From: Monoplex corrugatus
Taxonomy: Eukaryota > Mollusca > Gastropoda > Littorinimorpha > Ranellidae
Direction of reading: 5' to 3'
Length of the DNA: 64,000 bases
Assembly: GCA_030674185.1 (NCBI GenBank)
Contig: JAPXFY010000023.1
Coordinates: 16,203,686 to 16,267,685 of the forward strand
The position numbers were made by a program, and so were the translations under genes. The notes under the pieces are model-generated. The model saw nothing but the letters and a program-made list of their open reading frames with translations, searched no databases and was not told where the DNA came from. This document shows, piece after piece, positions 35,546 through 48,209 of the stretch. How positions within the stretch are numbered: position 1 is the stretch's first letter; each line of letters begins with the position of its first letter.

Positions 35546-36254
35546 TGCCAGCGCAAAGTGTTTGAGCTGGATCAAGTAGTATACAGAATGAATGATGGCA
35601 GATTTACGTGGAGAGCATATGGACATGTTCAAATACGATCAAACCCTTTTTAAACAAACTCCGACCATCAAACTCCACTGTGTTTCAATCTGTCGATAAA
35701 CCAGTTGTTTTTTTTCCCCATTCTAAAATGAAATCTGTGTAAAACGCATTTGTTTTAAAGCAAATAAACGAAAGCTTGTTTAATGTTGAAAACATAGCAA
35801 AGCAACAACGAACTAACTTTCTTGTGATGTTTTCCACATTGAAGACAGATAGATGAGACTATGTGAGAGTGAAGCGTGGATTTAATCCACTGTAACGGCA
35901 TGATATGGCCATGTAACAAGATCTAGTGACCTTGCTAAATCAATTCTCCAGGGATTTGTTGAAGGAGGGAGATGGAGGAGATGGAATAATAATGCTGTGA
36001 AATGAACAGAGAAAGCATCTGGAGAGACCAAGGCTTTGGCACACAATTGCTTCATACGACAGGGTCCAGGTTGTCAAACAGACAGAAGTAAAGAAAGAAA
36101 ACCAAGAATTGTTTGTTTTCCTGGGCCCTCAAGTTTCTTTTGTAGCAACGTGTTCAATATGCGGTCTAAACATCTCAGCTAACCTTACAATGGGCACGAT
36201 GGACATATAATATCTTGCCGAAGTCTTGAACGAGATTTCTGTGCTCATCGCAAT
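35546..36254. other. No gene recognised
   Basis: Non-repetitive sequence without a long frame or familiar motif. Confidence 0.5.
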
Positions 36255-36830
36255 CCCTGTGGGGATGCCGAGGGCTCTCTTTCAGTATAAATAGTATTCC
36301 CACCTTCTGGAAATTGTGTGCCAGAGAAATTTCCTCTTCTCTGTTGTTTTCTTTGTTTCTTCCTTGTTCCTTTGCTGTCTGTCATTTCGTCCTGTCATTT
36401 TCTGCCTTGCTGATCCATTCACCAGTCTGCGTGCGATAAAGTCTGACTACTTTCTCTTAGAATTGATAATTGGGTACACATATTAAGTTACATTTTTTGC
36501 TATAGGGAAATGAGATATGCGGAAGCAAATTTAGGTAACTTAGGACTGTTTTTATGTATGTTTTGGTGTCCTTACGTATGTTTAAATTTGTATTCAAGTA
36601 TGTTTTTTAAATCCCCTCTGTGACAAATTGGCGGCATCTCCTTAGATTATGTGCGCAAATGCACTGATACTCGTAACTTAGTTTTCTTTTTTCTTTATTT
36701 TTCTTCCGTTTTGATTTCTCCTCTTTTTTTGTGCTGTTGAAATAGTGCGTTTGTTTTGACATGGGGTATAGCCCTGATATGGCTCTATGCACACGGCTGG
36801 GCTTTAAACAAAAATAATCATAAATAACAG
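36255..36830 (-). repeat. About 530-bp dispersed repeat, copy 2
   Basis: Reverse complement of 1313-1850 from the CCCAGCC end to the GCCGAGGGCTCT end. Conserved blocks include GGGAAATGAGATATGC and TTCTGCCTTGCTGATCCATT. Confidence 0.75.
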
Positions 36831-37051
36831 CTTTGGCAAAACCCTCTTGCTGGTATCCAGACAAGGGAGGTCACCCTCAGAGACTCAAGACTCAGGATTT
36901 CAATGATTTAGGCCAACAGCCTTTATCATAATGTCAGGAATGGGATCAGGGTGAAGGTGGGAAATGAAGATGGAGAAGAATACATATTGTGATAAATACT
37001 TCAATATATTCAGGACTGGTTAAATAGTCATGCCAGAGACAGACAGACAGA

Positions 37052-37148
<97 letters not shown>

Positions 37149-37700
37149 TTGACAGTTTCATTATTTAATGTCTTTTAAAGCATTCAGCCCTAACAAGACG
37201 GCACTCATGTCAAAAATAAACAACAGGACCATTGAAATAACAAAATAAAAGTTACAGCCACATTAAACACGACCTGACTAGTCACACCATAAGTCAAAGA
37301 CAACAGCCAGGCAGGCAGGCAGGCAGGCAGACACATAGACAGACAGACAGAAATGGAAATCACAAAAAGAGAGTCTATATTTTACCAAAATTATGGAAAA
37401 TAGATAAGTAAATAAACAAATAAACAAAAACAACAACAACAAACAAACAAACAAATAAATACATAAACAAATAAATAAATATATGTATAAACAAATGAAT
37501 AAACAAACAAAAATCAGAAATGATAAATAACAAATAAAAGTAAATACACACACCTCATGGCATGAAGTGACACGAAAGATGTCGCAGGAGTTAATGATTT
37601 TCTGGTTCCTAGTTCTGTTGTTTTCGTTTTCTTTCAAAATTGAAGATCAATATTTTGGCTTGACCATTTTGTTATTCTATTCTCGTTGTTGTTGATACCG
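36831..37700. repeat. CA/GA, GGCA and AAAC/AAAT simple repeats
   Basis: (CA)n then (GA)n at 37050-37148, GGCA/GACA at 37303-37350, and AAAC/AAAT at 37400-37545. No gene is seen between them. Confidence 0.8.
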
Positions 37701-37707
37701 TGTTATG

Positions 37708-37730
37708 TGCAAAATAATATATATAAACGC
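37708..37730 (+). promoter_or_regulatory. Possible TATA box of receptor copy 1
   Basis: TAATATATATAAACGCCGG is a good TATA-like match about 255 bp upstream of the ATG at 37983. There is no transcript support in the sequence itself. Confidence 0.3.
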
Positions 37731-37982
37731 CGGCAAGAAGACAGGCATGTTTACTGTGCAACAATTCTGTCACTAATGCACATAAGAATTCGTTTTCACT
37801 GTGGAGTCAACACATAAATTGTTGAGGTTTGATGTAAACACTGGTGTCTGATTATGTTTCACAGCAAATTAACCACACTTTATCACTAGTTTGCAGATAC
37901 ACTATGGAAAACAGCTAACACTGTGTGAATGAAAGATTAAACAGAAAACAGAACGTGGTGTTCATTTAAAAAAAAACACGCC

Positions 37983-40900
37983 ATGAACGATTTAAACATA
38001 CCACGCACAGAACTGTCCAGATTACATGCGCTTGTTTGTCTGTCGTTTTGGCTTTTGTCACTTCTGGGATTGTTGCACGTCATTCTTATGACCAGTGCTG
38101 ATATAATCACACCTCAAACCAACCTACAACTGGCCAACATCAACTCTACTACCTCTGCACTGAAGATAGGTGACCTTTGTCCAGGTGTGGATGATTTCCT
38201 GACTCTCAACACAACCAACGTTACAATCCTGTACGCAGATGTGTCAGAGTGCTCCTATGAAGCAGTCTCCCCCAACTTGAAGACATGTCCTGGAGTGGTG
38301 TACGGAATGTGTGGTGGTTCAACTGTTTACTGTCATATGCATATAGAGGTACCTGAGGGTATGTTCGTTCGTGTTCATCTTCGACGGTTAGCATACTTTT
38401 GTGATGCCATCCAGTGGCAAACGCGGATACATTCCACAAACCAAAAGATAGCATGTGATCACTATTCGTTCGACCAGATATTCATTGAGTTGGACACGAG
38501 CCATCTTTTCCTTTCGCACTATAACCGTCCAGTCATTGAAATCGATATTTACGCAGTTAAAAACCATAGTTTTATCAAGACATTCGAATCGTCTCATTCT
38601 GGGCACATAGTATTACCAGAGCTGAGCAAAGTCTCCAGTGAGTTATGGGAAGAACTGGAATCACCCCCAGGATGGATAACCATGTTGAGTTTTCTCTGTT
38701 CATTGAGGTTTCACGACACTTCTCTTCGCATAGAACTGAGCCACAGGACAGCAGATACGAATAACCAGCTTGTTGCACGTGAGTGCGTTCAGTTTGACAC
38801 ACCAGCGAACGTCTTCCCATTCTCCAACCTCCGCATTAAATTTCCTAAGAGAACGTCTTCACGTGATACAAAATTAGAAATACTATTTTCTTTTCATTCT
38901 AGGCTTCACCAACCAGAAAAATTACTCAGTGGTTTCTTCAACTGTTCTGTGGATCACTATTCTGGCTTTCAGCACACCTGAACTGTAACCTGAAGACAGA
39001 GTGTGAAGGAGGACAGGATGAAACAGAACACTGTCCCTTCAGCAGTCCTGGGTGTAAGGGTTTGGTGGCTTCCCGCAACAAATGCTTCAAAACGGTCCCT
39101 TTGAAGAAAGTTCTTTGTCGCCAGAAAGCAGAGTTTAAGTGTCTGATGATCGGTGGAACATTAGCTTCGATAAAAACAAGAAATGAACAAAAAGACTTTT
39201 TACACATTTTAAAACATTTTCAAGCCTATGATGCAACCATAGGTTATATTTCAGGATGGAACTCTGTACCATCCATGTATAGTATGTTTCGTAAATGGTC
39301 TGACAACACTTTGATTTACAACATCAATCATATCGTCATGAATCAACCATACAGACCTTCAAGGTTTTCCCTGTCACTGATTATGGCTGCAATGGCATTT
39401 CAATTGACAGGACAGTCAAAACGGATGTGTAGTTCGGAGATAGCATGTGAAACAAAATCCTATCAGAACATGTGATACCCTCCGAACCGTGAAGTTTACT
39501 GGCTTCCTTCCATCTCCATCCATCTTCACACGAACATCACAGAAGTTGTTCCAGTGTCCAGATGGTCATGTCACTCATTCATTTCTGTCACAAGACCCTG
39601 AAAGTCACTGTGGAAAGACAGCATATTCACAGGTGAGTGTGTTCTTGACGATGAGTACCAAACAGAACAAAACACGAGGTCTTCCTAGAACGACCAACGT
39701 GTATCGTATCGCCATGTTTATATGTCATGTTGATGTCACTACAGTGCCCTACACACTGGTCTGTGACTTCAGACAGGACTGTCCAGACAACAGCGATGAG
39801 TCGTTCTGCGAATACCCATCATGTCATGGCTTCCAGTGTACCAGTGGTCAGTGTGTATGGAACGGACAACGTTGCAACGGACATTCAGACTGTCTCGATG
39901 ATTCTGATGAAGTGGATTGTCCCCAGTACAAACTGGAAGACTTCGATCACCAAGAGGCAGACAAAACGCAGAGAATGTTCATCAACCTGGATGGCACAGG
40001 CTACTTTACTCAGCAGGAGATGAAAGCAGTTGAGTCTTGTCCTCACACACATTATCGTTGTACAGAAGACTGGCTGTACTGTCTCCCTGTCTACACCCGC
40101 TGTAACCAATTGTCTGACTGTACTTACGGTGAGGATGAACAAGACTGCGAGTCGATGACGTGTCCTGGATTTTACAGATGCCGAGCTTCCAGCGTTTGTG
40201 TGCATGAAGATCACCTCTGCGATGGCTGGGGTCAGTGTCCTCAGCGAGACGATGAATGGTGGTGTGACATGACCTGTCCTGAAGGCTGTGTGTGTCAAGG
40301 TTACTCTTTTCTATGTCCTCAAAATGTTTCTGCTGAACTCTTCCCCATGCTCCACTGTTTGGACGGGAGGGGTTCAGGAATGACGCTGGCAGATTTCAGG
40401 AACAATGCATATCTTATCCGTCTGAGTCTTTCATATTGTTTTTTAGTTGAAGTGTCAGGCGTGGAGCTTCCAAATTTGCAGTTTATCGATCTGGCTAATA
40501 ACCTGCTAAAAACCGTCAGCATGCACACGTTTTTAAAACTTATCAATTTAAGGATTCTAATTTTAAGAGACAACCCTTTGGTCTCACTGATAAGTGGCTC
40601 TTTTAATGTGTTATACACACTGACAAAAATGGACTTGTCAAATACACGGCTAGAAAAGTTAAACGCGGACTTGTCCATGTTCTTGCCTCAAGTGAAGTAC
40701 CTGAATCTATCTTATTCAGGTATCACTACCATCGAACTGATTGGCTTAAACAATATGCCATATTTGACTGAACTGGATATAAAAGGGAATTCCATCAAGA
40801 ATTTTCATCTTGAAACACTGTCAAAATTAAATCAACTGAAAAGCTTTGTTTCATCAAATTATAGATTTTGCTGCCAAATACTACTTCCTAAACAATCAAG

Positions 40901-41882
40901 TGTCATGAAGTGTTTAGCTCCACAACCTCAGTTTTCTCGATGTACGTATTTGTTACCAACTGAAATAAACAGGATTTTGTTTTGGTTGCTGAGCATGATT
41001 GCCATGTTCGGAAATTTCATTTGCTTCATGACTCCGTTCGTAATGAAGAATTTGTTTGAATCCAATTTTACCACTTACCTCGCTCATTTCCAAAGTGCTA
41101 ATATGTGTATGGGTATCTACACCAGCATAGTCACAATAGCCAACGAAGTATTCCATGGTAAGTATATCCTTTTTGAAAAGATATGGACCGACAGCGTATA
41201 CTGCAAAGTGGCGGGATTTCTGTTTCTTCTGTCTAGCGAAGTGTCGGTTCTGATCATCTCGATCATGACTCTGGACCACGGTATTACCCTCTATTTACCT
41301 TCAACAAAGTGGAAATTTAATACATATTCAACAACAGCGGCTTGTGCAGCAGCCTGGCTTGTTGGCATACTGATGTCAGGGGTACCCTTTCTCCCTGGAC
41401 ATTCGCGCTGGGGCCTTGATGGCCAGTCTGGTTTATGTAATCTGACTTCATTTGATTTCTACAGTCGTGGTCGGCATTTCAGATGGTATACGGTTGTAGC
41501 GGTTTTTCACTTTGTCTTGTATTCAACAGCTTTGCCTGGTCAATTCCTCATTTACAAACAGACACCCAGACATGAAGTTATAGTTGATTCTGCGAAAAGG
41601 TCAATACACTGCTCAGCGAATCTTTTGTTCAAAGTAGCTGTATCAGACGCTGTTTGTTGGTTTCCCTTTGGTGTGACCATCATGGTGATCTCAGCAGGTG
41701 TAGATTGGCTGGACAAGGTGCATGTGCTCATGGTGGTGTTCATGTTACCGTTCATCTCTGCCTTCAATCCCATCCTGCAAATCTGGTCTGTTGTAACACA
41801 GCGACGGCAGCAAGCTCAAGCGGAGAGAGTGTTGCAAATGTTGAAATCACGACTGTCCTTGTCCGTAAAGACATTCAAGTAA
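37983..41882 (+). pseudogene. GRL101-like receptor, copy 1 (frame breaks, degraded 7TM motifs)
   Basis: Homologous to the downstream copy and to the LDLa/LRR/7TM receptors typified by Lymnaea GRL101 and relaxin receptors. Segment 37983-38981 has an N-terminal hydrophobic signal and a Cys-rich, CUB-like region. After a one-base loss near 38977 (copy 2 has CAGCACCACC where this has CAGCACACC) the frame shifts. LDLa and lectin-like sequence continue to about 39440 in changing frames. A long frame, 39447-41882 (811 codons), holds LDLa modules (39745-40266), an LRR N-cap (CPEGCVCQGYSFLC), about six LRRs (40340-40900) and seven helices (40974-41810). TM1 keeps GN and TM6 keeps CWFP, but TM2 reads SANMCMG (Asp lost), TM3 ends LDHG (Arg lost, 41274-41282) and TM7 reads NPILQ (Tyr lost). 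Either a decaying duplicate or a receptor that no longer signals classically. No introns are seen. Confidence 0.8.
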
Positions 41883-42547
41883 TATCATACAAATTCGTAA
41901 GCGCATCATACTGATGAAAACTTACACAATTAGAAGTTCACAAGAGATGTATAATTACTATTTGTTTCGTGTTGTGTTGCGTTGTGCTGTGTTGTGTTGT
42001 GTTGTGTTGTGCTGCTTTGGTTGTGTTGTGTTGGGTTGTGATGTGCTGTACTGTGTTGTGTTGGTCGTGCCATGTTGTGTTGTGTTGTGTTGCGTTGTGT
42101 GTGTTGTGTTGTGTGTGTGCTGCTTTGGTTGTGTTGTGTTGGGTTGTGATGTGCTGTACTGTGTTGTGTTGGTCGTGCCATGTTGTGTTTGTGTTGTGTT
42201 GTGTTGTGTTGTGTTATGTTGTGTTGTGTTGTATTGTGGTGTTTCATATTATATTGTGTTACTGTTTCCTTGTGAAATTTCGTTTCCATGTTTTTGGGGA
42301 AGGAATTGGCAGTAACAGTGACGGGCCATATTTCTTATTATCAAAAGTGTTATTTTTCTGCAGAATTTAGCAAAGGACTACTCTTTTCTTGCTGTGGATT
42401 TCAATTTATACTAATGATTAATTCTATTATTGAACTAGCAACTTGAGCATATTATATTCATTTGTACTTAATAACAATACATGCATTGGTCAGTGTAGGT
42501 TCTATGCTGTTCCACTGCCCGTTCTAAGCTTAATCGTTCCTTCTTAA
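41883..42547. repeat. TTGTG-type pentanucleotide repeat between the receptors
   Basis: GTTGT/GTGTT repeats at 41960-42240, with an internal duplication of about 70 bp (GCTGCTTTGGTTGTGTTGTG at 42011 and at 42119). The rest of the 665-bp spacer contains no equivalent of the N-terminal part of copy 1. Confidence 0.8.
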
Positions 42548-45500
42548 ATGAAATCTGTGTATCTGTTGAAGGGAAGTAACTCCAAGAACGAATCATCGTC
42601 ATACCTGCTCTGTGTGATGACGTCCCAGTCATCTGGCTACATCACCATGGAAACAAATGTTGCTTGGCACAGTCCCCATGATATGTGGAAGAGTGTATAT
42701 GTCCCCACACGAAATTCTGTTATGATCAGCATACAATTCCGCAGATGTTCAAATGTCTTGCTGAATATTCACAGCACCGTCGTATTTAAACGTACTGTAA
42801 GCCACAACCTGAAATGCAAGGCGTATCGAGCGTACGTGTTCAAGACTACAAAATTCGATGTGAGATTTAACTCCCGCAAATGCAATAATTCAAGCTGCTT
42901 TCAGCTTTTCTTTTCCTTTCACAATGACAGCGAAACGCCTCAACAATTCCTTTATGGTTTGTTCAACTGTTCTGTGGATCACTATTCCAGTTTTCAGCAC
43001 CACCTGGACTGCAACTTGAAGACAGAGTGTGAAGATGGACAGGATGAAACAGAACACTGTCCCTTCAGCAGTCCTGATTGTCAGGGTGGACTGTCTTTAT
43101 GTAACCGTTGCTACAAGATCATCACCCATCAAATTCTGCTTAAATGTATCAGCTTTGGAACACCCGGGGTAGAGTACTGTAGATCCATAGGGGGCACACT
43201 GGGAATGCCTACATGTGAATATGACTGGTACACAACGGTTCAGCAGTTGATGAAACGACCTTGGTTTATGTGGAATCGGATTTGGGTTGGTTTGTTCAGT
43301 GGCGACAAGTCTTTGCCGGGTATGTACAGACATAACATAGTCAGCCAAGACAGGACTGTTCTTTATCACTCTGTAAAAGCGTGGTCATTTATGAAGCGTC
43401 GACAGAAAACATGCTTCTCACAACTGGATGGTTCTTTTACGATATGTAAATGTCAGTACAGTCTTTTAAAAAATTTCGGGGCAGTCTGTGAATTCAGGAA
43501 TAACGAGAACAAAGAGAGCCCTCACCGTTCCAAGGTTGTGCCGCTGACCAGCACCCGATCGTTGTTGCACAATGGACCAAGATCTCTGACGACATGTCCT
43601 GATGGTCAAGTGACTCATGATTTTCTTTTATGTGGTTCACGCCAGTCTGAGGTGTGTGGACACATAACCTCTTGTGTTTATGACAGTCACTTGTCAAACA
43701 CACACGGTGTATTAGGTTCAACAAATCAGCATGTCATTTCAGTTCCTACTTTTCTTTGTGATGACGAGGCCACGATACTGTCATACACATTGGTTTGTGA
43801 CTTCAGACCTGACTGTCAAGATAGGACTGACGAGTCGTTTTGTATACATCCCCCTGTATCAACATGTTTACCTGCACTCATGGTCAGTGTGTGTCCTACG
43901 ATAACGTCTGCGATAAAATATCTAACTGCCAAGATGGATCAGATGAGAGGAACTGTGATGACTTAGTTTCAAAAAGCACTCGCTTTAAACGTTTTCCATT
44001 TCCTGCTCTCGTTAACTTTGATGACATCAGTTCCCTCATTTCTTCTCCAATGAAGTCCAATGAATCGTGTCCTGACACCCACTATCGTTGTCCTGGTAAG
44101 TTCAACGACTGTCTGCCTGTCTTCACACGATGCAACGGGATGTACGACTGTATCAACCATGAGGACGAAGAAGGATGTGAGGACATGTCATGTCCAGGAT
44201 TCTTCAGATGCAGAGCTGGCAGAATATGTCTCCATGGCGACCACCTGTGTGATGACTGGCCTCACTGCCCACTGCGTGATGACGAGATGATGTGTGAAAG
44301 TACTGTCTGTCCTGTGGGATGTCTGTGTCAAGGTCACACATTTGTATGTCGTCAGCGTTTCCCTGCATCGCTCTTCCCTCAGCTGCGCTACCTAGATGCC
44401 ACAGGTTCAGGCATGAATCTGTCTGATGTGAGTGATCATAATTATCTTATTCATCTAAGTCTTGTCCGCTGTTCCTTGACATTCCTCCCTGATATGGAAT
44501 TGTACAACTTGCAGGTCCTAGACCTTGCTGACAATGAACTGCAACGTGTGGACATGGCTCACTTCGTGAGGTTACAAAACCTGTTGGTTTTGTTCCTATC
44601 CAGCAATCCTCTTACCTTGCTTTACATGGGCCCGTCATCTTTTGTTCAACAACCCGTGCTCAAAGAGATGGATCTGTCACACACAGCACTGACAGAGCTT
44701 GACACCAAAGTCTTGTCCAAGTTTCCATTCCTGCAGAAACTTAATTTATCATTTACTGCCATTCATACCATTAGTTCTGACGGTTTTCGTATCATATCAC
44801 GCTTGGTCAAGTTGTACATGGATGGTAGTCCTGTGAAAACATTTCCTCCCGACGTTTTCAAAGGTCTTTCTCATCTTCGTATGATATCAACACAAAATTA
44901 TAAGCTCTGTTGTAATGAAATACTCCCAGATAACTTTGATGATGCATTCTGCTACGCTCCAAAAGATGAAATTTCATCGTGCGAAGATTTGCTGCAGTCC
45001 GGAATGTACCGATTATTCTTGTGGGTGATCAGCTGTTTGTCACTGTCTGGAAATGTCTTCTGCTTCGTGACACGTTTGTGCGCGCGTAAAATAACTTCTT
45101 TAAGTGGCTTCAATACGTTCGTTACCAATCTGACCGTGGCTGACCTTCTGATGGGTGTCTACATTGCAATTATTGGAGTGGCTGATGAACTGTTCCGTGG
45201 AAGGTATCTCCATTATGATGACATCTGGTTGAGCAGTGTGGCCTGTAAGGTGGCAGGTTTTCTGTCTCTGTTGTCCAGTGAGGTGTCAGCGCTTATTATA
45301 TGGCTTATCACATTGGATCGTTTCATTGTTCTTGCCTTTCCGTTCAGCTCTTTGCGATTCGAGAGAACATCAGCAGCAATGGCTTCCCTGTTGGCTTGGT
45401 TCGTTGGTTTATGTCTTGCTGTGCTGCCTTTACTTCCCATAACGTCACACTGGGACTTTTACAGCCAGACAGGTATCTGTATCCCATTGCCGGTGACGAG

Positions 45501-45918
45501 GCGAATGTTCAAAGGGCGGGTCTATTCTTTCACTGTGATAATAGTCCTGAATTTTGTTCTGTTTTTGTTAATATCTGCAGGTCAGGCTTTCATATATCGT
45601 TCAGTACAGAAGAATGCCTTGACAACCAACACGACGAAAGTGTCACGTGACCTGACCATAGCCAGACGGTTGATCAGCGTAGCTGTGACAGATTTCATGT
45701 GCTGGTTTCCCATCGGGTTGTGCGGAATGTTATCTACAGCCGGTGTTCTGATTCCAGGAGAGGTGAATGTGGCTCTAGCTATTTTTGTACTGCCTTTAAA
45801 TTCGGCTCTTAATCCCTTCATATACACCTTCAACACTTTGGCAGAAAAGAGGAGAAAGTCAAACGAAGCAAAAATTTTAAATTGGCTACAATCCCACAGT
45901 GACTTGCTACACAGTTAA
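42548..45918 (+). CDS. GRL101-like receptor, copy 2 (LDLa, lectin-like, LRR, 7TM)
   Basis: Plasma-membrane receptor of the LDLa/LRR/rhodopsin 7TM class; ligand unknown. Order: CUB-like region (42600-42940), LDLa (DCNLKTECEDGQDETEHC), C-type-lectin-like domain (43090-43495: IGGTLGMP, RIWVGLFSGD, GAVCEF), further LDLa modules (CQDGSDERNC, CNGMYDCINHEDEEGC, CPLRDDEMMC), LRR N-cap (CPVGCLCQGHTFVC), about six LRRs (44370-44920), then 7TM (45010-45850). GPCR motifs are intact: SGN (TM1), LTVADLLMG (TM2), LDRF (45313-45324), CWFP (TM6) and NPFIY (TM7). A frame change sits at 43845-43856 beside CCCCC: one more C would join SFCIHP to the next module, so an assembly error is likely. Compared with copy 1 the first 200 or so residues and a signal peptide are missing; the 5' exon may lie elsewhere. 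No introns are visible in 3.4 kb. Confidence 0.88.
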
Positions 45919-45989
45919 CAGCCTGCGTGTTACACAATCCAAATTATTCCATTCATAGAATATTCAAATTATCTATTTCAGTCGAATGT

Positions 45990-46380
45990 CATCATCATCA
46001 TAATCATCATCATCATGTACCCTGCCGCATGGCGTTGGCGATCATGGCCCTCTATACGAATCTATCTGCTGTCGCTGCAAGTACATCTCTCGCCCTCTCT
46101 GTCTTCAGCCATCCTGCAAGTCCGTCCAATATTTTCTCCCTTAGTCGACCTGGTGTTCTCTTTCCCTCCAGTTTTCCTGTTGTGACCAGGTGGTCTAATT
46201 CCCCTTTCCTCATAAAATGTCCTCTAAATATTACTTGTCTTTCTCTAATCTTCCTTATTTATGATCTTATGTCTACCTTCTTCAGGACTGTCTCGTTTGT
46301 TTTCGATGTTGTCCATGGAACTCTCAACATTCTTCTTAGAAACCACATTTCAGTTGCCTCAGTTTTGTTCTCAATCGTAT
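45990..46380 (-). mobile_element. RTE-like LINE 3' end
   Basis: On the minus strand it carries MWFLRRMLRVPWTT-like and RKRQ-type C-terminal sequence and the (ATG)n tail (46008-45990). It lies 70 bp past the stop of receptor copy 2, tail toward the gene, and may supply its 3' UTR. Confidence 0.75.
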
Positions 46381-46539
46381 GCATGTTTCAGTTTCAGTTT
46401 ATTCCAGATGGTGTCTTGACAGTCGAAAACGTTCCAGACACACTAAGGCCTCAAAGTCTGTGTGATAGGGGAGGATCCAAACTTATCATGGTTTATGCCA
46501 TATACGTGCCCATAAATCTCATACATCGGCGAGGTTTTC

Positions 46540-47125
46540 ATAGTCTACTTAATTTGGGAATGGTCATCTCACCAGACGGCAGATGTACATCAGAAATAGC
46601 CAGCAGAATCGGCCGAGCCAAAAAAGCATTCGACAAGATGAAAACCATTCTTATCAACAAATGCCTATCAATTAACACAAGGAATAGAGTTTTTGAATGT
46701 TCTATAGAACCGATAATGTTATATGGTTGTGAGGCGTGGACAGTCAGCATGCAAAGTCAGAACAAGATTGAGGCAGCCGAGATGTGGTTTCTAAGAAGAA
46801 GAGTGTTGAGAGTTCCATGGACAGCAAAGAAAACAAACGAGATAGTCTTGATGGAGGCAGTCACAAGAAGATCACTGATAAGGAAGATTAGGAAAAGACA
46901 GGCAACATTTATAGGCCATTTTATGAGGAAAGGGGAATTACAGCACCTGGTCACAACAGGAAAGGTGGAGGGAAAGAGAGCACCAGGTAGACCCAGGGAG
47001 AAAATATTGGACGGACATGCAGGGTGGCTGAGTGCAGAGAGGGTGGAAGATGTGCTTGCGGCAACAAGGGATAGATGCACACGGAGGGCCATGATTGCCA
47101 ACGCCATGCGGCAGGGCTCATGATG
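46540..47125 (+). pseudogene. RTE-like LINE C-terminal region
   Basis: Open frame with LGMVISPDGRCTSEIASRIG, KAFDKMKTILINKCLSINTR, CSIEPIMLYGCEAWTVSMQS, MWFLRRRVLRVPWTAKKTNE, QATFIGHFMRKGELQHLVTT and MIANAMRQGS, ending at TGA followed by (ATG)n at 47121-47197. It forms an inverted pair with 45990-46380. The RT and endonuclease domains are absent. Confidence 0.85.
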
Positions 47126-47150
47126 ATGATGATGATGATGGTGATGATGG

Positions 47151-47188
<38 letters not shown>

Positions 47189-47197
47189 GTGATGATG

Positions 47198-47700
47198 GAT
47201 GGACTCTTAATCCTTTATTTTTTTCCTGTCTTTCTTCAACAATACCATTGTTGTTTCTACATCGCATTTCAAACTGCTCATTCTTCCTCTAAAACCCGTC
47301 TTGGTCCCATGCAGTCACGGCTTTTTTAAAATAGCTTAAACGCATGTCATTTCTATGAATTATTGAGAGTAAACACTGCCATTATCAATGCCTTAAAACG
47401 TACGCAATCATGGCATACAAAACATTTCCCCTACTTATTTTTGGGTGACAGGGAAGTGGGGGGCAGTTTTGTTTATTTCATCGTGGAAAGAAGAAATTTT
47501 GCTGTGGCTTGATCACCAAGAGTGTGGGGTTTTCTTGTTTTGTTTTGTTTTTTATTTTGTTTTTTTCGGAAGAGTCTCGTAGGAGGTATCAGATTGATGT
47601 GAATGCGTCGGAGCACGAGCCAAGACCTGGCAGGTATTTCAGGAGATGTTGCTTGGAGGGGAGGGGGGATGGGGGAGGGGAGAGGAAGGGGATGGGTGAA
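47198..47700. other. No gene recognised
   Basis: T-rich and G-rich patches but no familiar frame. Confidence 0.5.
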
Positions 47701-47714
47701 CGGTTTGGGTGAAA

Positions 47715-47834
47715 AACTCTCTCTGTCTCTATCTGTTTCTCTGTGTTTCTGTCTCTCTTTGTCTGTCTGTCTCTCTCTCAGTCGGTCGGATCTTTCTGTC
47801 TATTTGTCTGTCTCTCTCTCTCTCTGTCTCTGTT

Positions 47835-47872
<38 letters not shown>

Positions 47873-47985
47873 GGTCTATCGGGTCTTTCTGTTTCTCTCT
47901 GTCTCTGTCTCTGTCTGTCTGACTGTCTCTCTCTCTCTCTCTCTCTCTCTCGCTAGCTCGCTTGCTCTCTCTCTCTCTCTTTGAC
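47715..47985. repeat. TCTG/TC microsatellite
   Basis: CTGTCTCT and TCTCTC runs. Frames here are Ser-Leu-Cys periodic. Confidence 0.93.
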
Positions 47986-48209
47986 TTTATCTGAAAATAG
48001 ATTGGGTATAGTATGACTGAGCCAAGGTGTTGGATACAAGGAAAGCTTTATCACAAAGTTGGCAGATAAATTGTCATACAGCAAGCAGATTTGGCGCTCA
48101 GAGCTAAAGACTAATGATAAACAGAGATGGTTGTATTTCTTGAATAGTATCATTTTAACGCGTACTTCAAACGAGCTAGTTTGGTTGTTATAAAGATCAC
48201 TAATATCAT

